Shown in pieces: positions 58,701-64,000 of a DNA stretch of 64,000 nt (positions within the stretch are counted from its first letter, which is position 1; each line of letters begins with the position of its first letter). The stretch spans positions 61,204,561 to 61,268,560 of the forward strand of contig NC_089682.1 of the NCBI RefSeq assembly GCF_031753505.1, given 5' to 3'. The stretch is from Anomalospiza imberbis (taxonomy: Eukaryota; Chordata; Aves; Passeriformes; Viduidae). The position numbers were made by a program, and so were the translations under genes. The notes under the pieces are model-generated. The model had not been told where the DNA came from. It searched no databases and saw only the letters and a list, made by a program, of their open reading frames with translations.

Positions 58701-61700
58701 TGTTCTTGTATCTTCACATGTATAATTCCTGAAGTAAGATTTGACATTCCATCAAGACACCACTGGGTGTTAGGAGTAAGGTGGGGGCTGGTCCTGGCAG
58801 TAATGAAAATGCTTAGAAAGCTCCAAAGGCTAAGGCCCAGCTGTGAGCGTTTCATGGCCTCTGGGTGTTCTTTCAAACTTGCTTGCAGGGCAGAAGCTTG
58901 GAATTCATGCATTAAGCACAGTTAAATCTATCCAGTAGGTGCCTTGAGTCTGCATGGCATGAGAGAACTGAGGAATAGATCTAAGAGTGACAGACGGCTT
59001 TTCTGTGTTATTATCCTTTCTTGGATACACGTTTAGGTTCGTCTTCCTGACGTGGAGTTTTATCTCAATGTTGGAGACTGGCCAGTTGAGCATCGGAAAG
59101 CTAATGATACACCTGGGCCTGTACCTGTCATCTCCTGGTGTGGCTCTGTGGATTCCAGAGATATCGTCCTGCCGACGTATGATGTAACCCACTCAACTCT
59201 GGAAACCCTGCGTGGAGTCACCAATGATCTCCTTTCCATTCAAGGAAACACAGGTGAATTAGAGACTGTGGGTTTAAAAAGAAGTTGTGATTTCCGTCAA
59301 AGAAGCAAGTTGCATTCAAATCACGTGTTGAAGTCTTCAGTTAAAAGTGCCCTGGGACGTCTCTGAATACAAGTAGCTTAGTCTTTACAGATTGCTAACA
59401 CTTCTCAACACTGCCACTAAGTAGGTGTATCATTTAGAACCAAAATTTAAGAAGTCCAGTTTGCAATAAACATGAATTTTACATTAAAGATATCCAGAAA
59501 ATGCTTACTGTGACCTGGAAAAGTAAAACTAAATGTAATTAAAAGGCCCTTCTCCTCAGTAAAGGGCTCAAATATGTTTATTCTAATCAAAGCATCACCC
59601 TTTTCCTGACTCTGTTGTGGCCCAGTGTTCTGTGTACAAAAAAATAATTTGAATCCTGAAAGAAGTAAGCTGATACTGTGCTGCAGCCTCTTTCAAATGA
59701 GAAAACATTGTATATATGAAAAAAATACCTCAGAGTGAGATCTCTTGAATTGCTTTTCTGGCTTTGAAAGAGGAGTCAGCTTTACTGACAGGTGTCTTCC
59801 TCCCCCTCAGGAAATTAAAGAATACTTCGGGATCAAACAAATGGCATAAGCAATACCTAAGGAGTAAAACTGGAGTGGAAAGTTATTTATTTTTATTTAA
59901 TTAGTTCTCAGTTCCTCTTTTCTTTATTAGTTTTTTAATTAATATTTCAATTAAATGGTCAGTGAGAGGCATTGTGTGTTTACTGATTTAGTACAGCTGC
60001 TTTTCCAATTAGGAGACAGTAAGAGACTACTCCATTTGGTAGGTCCTTTAGGGAAATTTTCAGCAGAAAGGTGAGGAAGGGCATAGTTAATGCAGTAAAC
60101 AGAGATTAAGTCTTTCAGACTCTTGCTAAGTGTTTAGAGGACACAACATAGCCATTTATTTTCTTTTTTAAGGCATCATTAAGTGGTTCTTCAAGGACCT
60201 AACTAAATTGCTGGGTAACAGAGGTGGATTTTACTAAAGAAATTAGGTTATTGTGGCAGGCTTTATGGATGGAGAATTGCTTTAATTATAAGTATTTTCC
60301 TTACATGTTTTATTATAATCCCTTAGTTAGCTTTCAAGATAGCTGAAGTTATTGAAATACAAAATTGTTGAGTGGAAAAGTAATTCTCTGATTTTCCTTC
60401 TGTGAGTTTCTCATCCCAAAATTCAAACCAGAATTGAGAGTTTAACGCTTTGATTAATAAGGGGTTATGGGAAACCCTGCCTGTCCTACCATGTCTCCAA
60501 GTGTAATGCCACTGTCAGCCCAAGCTCCTTCTTTGCCTTGAGCAGATCCTGCACATTTCATTGCTGTTTGCTTTTGCCTTTATCACTCACTGCTCATAGG
60601 CCCCTTCTGGGAAAACAAAACTGAGCGGGCTTTATTCAGAGGTCGAGACAGCAGAGAAGAACGTCTCCATCTTGTCAAGTTATCCAAGGAAAATCCAGAA
60701 CTACTAGATGCTGGAATAACTGGATATTTCTTCTTCAGAGAAAAAGAAAAAGAGCTGGGGAAGGCTCAGCTGATGGGCTTCTTTGACTTCTTTAAGGTAG
60801 CAATCAAATTATGGTTTCGGATTAATTTTACTGTCAAGTTCTTACCAACTGAAAAGACAAAGCTTACTTTTGTTAATTCTTTTTAGTGAACAAAACAATT
60901 ATGCTGCTGTGGGAGCACAAGTCCATGCAGAGTAGATAAACCACCTGTAATCAATGTCCTAGTGTCTCCTTTAGGGAGACATCTTGGCTTATTTTTATGT
61001 TATAATAGACTGAGAAATTGGATTTCTCACCATCTGGGTTTCTTTGATTTGGGGTTAATATGAAAACAATGGACACAACTTACAGCCATTTCAAGTACAC
61101 TATGGATGTCAGAAAGAGTCTTTGTAGTAACAAATTAGAAAAATAGATGAGTGTTTTTATTGTACTTTAACATACAAATTCTACTGCAAGAGAGATACAA
61201 AGAATAAAGGGGACAGAGTCCTGTATAAAGCCATTATAGTATATAGCAATTGAAATTCTGTTCTGAAGATCACTTTTTCAGAAATGCTGTAACAGCCAAG
61301 AACATCTGCCAAAGCAGTACATTCATGGTTATTTCTAGTATAATGTTTCAACTCATTTTATATAATAATATATTTCAGGTTATTCTATATAATAATGTTA
61401 AGTCAGAATAAATTTACTCTGTTTGACTTGAAGTATAGATTAGTTTCCTTTCCTTCCCTGCTGTAGCCCTTGCTCTGTTCCAGGACACTTCAATAGGACA
61501 CCCATCAGGCAGTTCATGTGACACAAAGGTTCTTGACTGTCAGCCTCATGTTGAAAACAAATCCTTTTTCCATTATATTATCCAGAAGACCATGAAGCTA
61601 CACATGCTTAACACTAAAATGAGTTTGAAGATGAAAATGAATAAACATGATTACTTCTTGCCTGTTAAAATAATATTTTATACAGTCATTGTTCCCATTC

Positions 61701-64000
61701 TGATACAAAACATTTCACCTTTTTTTTCTTCTCTCTTCACGCTGTAGTACAAATACCAAGTGAACGTAGATGGCACTGTAGCAGCTTACAGGTTTCCATA
61801 CCTCTTGCTGGGTGACAGCCTGGTAATGAAGCAAGATTCCCAGTACTATGAACACTTTTATATTGGATTAAAACCTTGGAAACATTATGTTCCAGTTAAG
61901 AGAAACTTAGAGGATTTGCTAGAGAAAATAGAATGGGCTAAGGTAAGCTCCATTATTGATTCAAGTTCAGAGTGATGAACAAACATGTAAACAATTTATC
62001 TTAATAGTCTTTTCTTTTGTATTTACACATATATATTTTGCATGAACTCTGTTGAGATCTTGGAATAAAGGAAGTACATTTTGTTGTTAGTATAAAATGG
62101 GAAGGCCTTATTTGAAGTAACCATCTCTATTTAGGGCAATACTTAAGTGTTCATTTTAGGTATGGGCAGAAGAGTTCATGAGTCAGAGTCTTAGTATACT
62201 GACTAAGGTAATTGTGAAAGAAACAACCAGATTCCTAGATACTACTTAATTAATGCTATAGGTTTTTTAGGCCCTGACTAGAGCAGAAGTTACTGCATGT
62301 TCTGTTTGAATGTACAAAAAACTTGCTGCTCTCTGTAACATATTCAATGTGAGAGGCTGGGATCCTGTAAGCAAACAGATACAATTCTGTAATTGAAAAC
62401 ACCATTTGTACTTTAAGTCAAAGAGCTGTTAAGGTAAAAAAAACACAGGAAGATTTTCTTTTCTGAGTACTGTAGTTCTGCCTAAAGAATCAGAGGAGAG
62501 TGCAAAAAGCTTTGCAATATAGACCTAAAAAGCTTGAGAATAAGTACATGAATTCATGCAGTTATTTTTAAAAAGAAGATATTGAATTCCATTGCATTGG
62601 CCAGGACAAGAGCTGTGGTTTTGTCCTCTGTAAAAGTGTGTAGGTCTGGGAGATATTAGAACTGATTTTGAAGAGGCTTGTGGCTTGGACAAAATGGTAG
62701 AGCAGTAATCAACTGAGTTTTCAAAATTGTACAGTTAGTCATGAAAGTTGTTATTGATAGCCCTAAGGTAGCAGTAGTGACAATAAAAGCAATCCAGTAT
62801 TTTTAAACAAATCTGCAATTTTAATCATGCCTTTGCAATCTACCAGTAATTGCAGTTAATTTTGCAGATTTGAATAGCCCATTTAATAAAACTTCTAATG
62901 CTAGTCAGGCTTTGAGTAACTCACTGATTGCTCTGTTATTCCTTTGTTTCATCTGAATTTTCCAGGAAAATGATGAGGAAGCAAGAAAAATTGCTAAAGA
63001 AGGACAACTAATAGCAAGAGAATTGCTTCAGCCTCACAGGTTTTACTGCTACTATTATAAAGTGCTCCAGGTAAGTACAATAGATCACTTTATTACTCTC
63101 CCCCCAGCTGCTACTGATGCTACAAATTTCATATTTAGTCCTTAGATCAGTAGCAGACATGGTACATGTTATTCATAGGAGATCAGTTTGAAGAGCTTTG
63201 CTAAACCCTGCTTCTTCATTAAAGAAGCTACCTGACATCATAGTTATTTTACAGACTCAGGAATTTTTTTTTGCCCCCATCCCCAATCAGCCCCGTTTTC
63301 ATTGTCACATGATATTTGGTTCCCAGTAGATCTCTGTAAGAGATAATCTGTATATCCAGTTTTCTTCCTTATTCCCTTCATACTTCTCAGGCTTACATTG
63401 TGAGCTGCTGTACTACAAAGCAATGAATATATGGAAAAGAAGTTCCAGAAGTGTGACTAGTAGAATGTAGGGGATGAAGCAGGCCCAGTAGTCATTTTTT
63501 CCTTAGAAAATGCAAATCTCTAGTGAAAGAAGTTTCTCCTCTCTGAAAATATCTTTTTCCTGTACTGCTGTGCAGTTAGATGGCAGCTTCACCAGCCACA
63601 GCTTAACACAAAGGTTGGAACTGTTCAGTGTACAAAAATGACATTTTTATGCATTATCTGCATAAAGCGGTTAGGCACAAATGATGACAATATTCAAGTT
63701 ACCAAGATAATAGGCAGAAACATGAAAGGAGGTGTTCAGAGGCAATGTAGCCCATTAGTAGGTGTGTTACAAAGACACCTTGTGCAGAGGTTGTGAACAA
63801 TGGCATAAGGAGCCTGGATAAAGGTAGGCTTCTGAGTGGAAGGGAGGAGGAAAATTCTGCTTCATGAATTATATGTTGGTGCTTATAGCATTCTTAAATG
63901 CTGTTTACATGTTTCAGAAATATGCCGAACGCCAAGCCAGCAAACCTGAAATACGGGATGGAATGGAACTTGTGCCTCAGCCTGATGACAGGGACTCAGT
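52508..64000 (+). CDS. POGLUT3: Protein O-glucosyltransferase 3 (KDELC2), eight exons, 3' end outside the window
   Basis: Coding exons: 52508-52730, 57423-57620, 57997-58283, 59037-59253, 60600-60796, 61748-61942, 62966-63070 and 63918-64000+. All are GT-AG and in phase, giving 501 complete codons here against about 507 residues in human. Order: Leu-rich signal peptide (1-27), a filamin-type Ig domain (about 40-140), then a CAP10/GT90 glycosyltransferase domain (about 170-480). Motifs: GDWP (249-252, whose Asp likely corresponds to the catalytic Asp of POGLUT1), SWCGS-DSRD, RGRDSREER (substrate/UDP region) and KYKYQVNVDGTVAAYRFPYL across the exon 5/6 joint. Sequons include NFS68-70 and NKT314-316. 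Known role of the family: transfers glucose from UDP-glucose to Ser in EGF repeats of Notch and other secreted proteins in the ER lumen. The KDEL-like retrieval signal should lie just past the window. Confidence 0.95.
52731..57422 (+). other. POGLUT3 intron 1 (4.7 kb)
   Basis: GC-rich for the first ~250 bp, then AT-rich. I found no exon, RNA gene or clear transposon; a candidate at 56930-57030 was rejected. Confidence 0.7.
57423..57620 (+). CDS. POGLUT3: POGLUT3 coding exon 2
   Basis: Residues 75-140, the second half of the filamin-type domain, including LDRNDGTFLMRYRMYGS and HVAQSPYILKG. Acceptor ttgccag, donor gaaag|gtaagg. The match to the mammalian protein is very strong. Confidence 0.96.
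57621..57996 (+). other. POGLUT3 intron 2 (376 bp)
   Basis: Short AT-rich intron with nothing else recognised. Confidence 0.85.
57997..58283 (+). CDS. POGLUT3: POGLUT3 coding exon 3
   Basis: Residues 141-236, from EPVYHEYCDCPEEDPEVW through GAIVHYTILDNHIYRRSLGK to LSLARK. Start of the glycosyltransferase domain. Acceptor ttccacag, donor gaag|gtaccg. Confidence 0.96.
58284..59036 (+). other. POGLUT3 intron 3 (753 bp)
   Basis: About half is the CR1 copy listed separately; the remainder (58681-59036) is unremarkable. Confidence 0.85.
58322..58680 (-). repeat. CR1 LINE 3'-end copy, antisense, in POGLUT3 intron 3
   Basis: 'cgcagaaccacagagtgatt' opens a reverse-complement CR1 tail with the usual landmarks: 'aactcccctgccaaagcagg', 'gggcagcttgttccatgg', 'aggaagttttccttcatatt', 'ctccccttgtcctgttgctg' and 'gatcccctctcagtcgtc'. 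It is well preserved. Confidence 0.92.
59037..59253 (+). CDS. POGLUT3: POGLUT3 coding exon 4
   Basis: Residues 237-308, including VEFYLNVGDWPVEHRK, VISWCGSVDSRDIVLPTYD and GVTNDLLSIQGNT. Acceptor gtttag, donor acag|gtgaat. Confidence 0.96.
59254..60599 (+). other. POGLUT3 intron 4 (1.3 kb)
   Basis: AT-rich, with runs such as 'tttattagttttttaattaa' near 59923. No other feature recognised. Confidence 0.75.
60600..60796 (+). CDS. POGLUT3: POGLUT3 coding exon 5
   Basis: Residues 309-374: GPFWENKTERALFRGRDSRE, then LVKLSKENPELLDAGITGYF and MGFFDFFK. Too short for a plain ORF scan but fully in phase. Acceptor ctcatag, donor aag|gtagca. Confidence 0.96.
60797..61747 (+). other. POGLUT3 intron 5 (951 bp)
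   Basis: AT-rich; 'tatataataa' words near 61361-61392 are partly duplicated. Nothing else recognised. Confidence 0.8.
61748..61942 (+). CDS. POGLUT3: POGLUT3 coding exon 6
   Basis: Residues 375-439: YKYQVNVDGTVAAYRFPYL, then QDSQYYEHFYIGLKPWKHYV and LEKIEWAK. This is the core CAP10 signature of the family. Acceptor gctgtag, donor aag|gtaagc. Confidence 0.96.
61943..62965 (+). other. POGLUT3 intron 6 (1.0 kb)
   Basis: AT-rich, no other feature recognised. Confidence 0.8.
62966..63070 (+). CDS. POGLUT3: POGLUT3 coding exon 7
   Basis: 35 codons (residues 440-474), ENDEEARKIAKEGQLIAREL to YCYYYKVLQ. Acceptor ttccag, donor ccag|gtaagt. Confidence 0.95.
63071..63917 (+). other. POGLUT3 intron 7 (847 bp)
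   Basis: AT-rich, no other feature recognised. Confidence 0.8.
63918..64000 (+). CDS. POGLUT3: POGLUT3 coding exon 8, cut by the window end
   Basis: Begins KYAERQASKPEIRDGMELVP after acceptor tttcag and runs off the window after 27 codons plus 2 bases. By comparison with mammals roughly a dozen residues remain, including the ER-retrieval tetrapeptide. Confidence 0.93.

Overview
This is vertebrate nuclear DNA, almost certainly from a bird and probably a neoavian or passerine. The genes are split by GT-AG introns. The interspersed repeats are mainly CR1 LINE fragments and ERVK/ERVL-type LTRs with the terminal sequences common in songbird genomes, and the promoters are compact CpG islands. No prokaryotic features are present.

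Two genes lie on the + strand, in the same order and orientation to each other as in mammals. EXPH5 (exophilin-5, Slac2-b, a Rab27 effector) is complete, with seven coding exons from 12015 to 47070 that join in phase to a 1981-residue protein. More than 88 % of it is encoded by one exon of 5.3 kb. POGLUT3 (KDELC2, an ER protein O-glucosyltransferase) begins at 52508. Eight coding exons are visible, and the last is cut by the window end about 502 codons in, so only a short C-terminal tail with the expected ER-retrieval signal is missing. I saw no functional link between the products: one is a membrane-trafficking scaffold, the other an ER-lumen enzyme.

Layout: 1-11.3 kb is intergenic, with CR1 fragments at about 2.9, 3.2-4.2, 9.7 and 10.6-11.1 kb and a solo LTR at 4.3-4.8 kb. 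A CpG island at 11.4-12.5 kb holds the EXPH5 start. EXPH5 intron 1 is 17 kb and carries a GC-rich block (18.6-19.2 kb), a solo LTR (25.1-25.7 kb) and a second CpG island (27.5-27.8 kb). Intron 2 holds a CR1 fragment and a short LTR-flanked element with an internal minisatellite (30.1-31.8 kb). EXPH5 exons 3-7 span 33.6-47.1 kb, followed by the 3' UTR. A CR1-derived stretch lies at 50.3-51.0 kb and the POGLUT3 CpG island at 52.1-52.8 kb. The POGLUT3 exons run to the end, with one CR1 copy in intron 3.

The most interesting signal is inside EXPH5 intron 1. The second CpG island contains an ATG in strong context, preceded by an in-frame stop and followed 14 nt later by a potential splice donor in the same phase as exon 1. 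It could be an alternative promoter and first exon producing EXPH5 without the first helix of its Rab27-binding domain. A symmetric 72-nt exon (exon 3), which I do not recall in the human gene, is a second candidate isoform switch. All exon calls rest on reading frame, splice sites and remembered family similarity; no alignment or transcript evidence was available.
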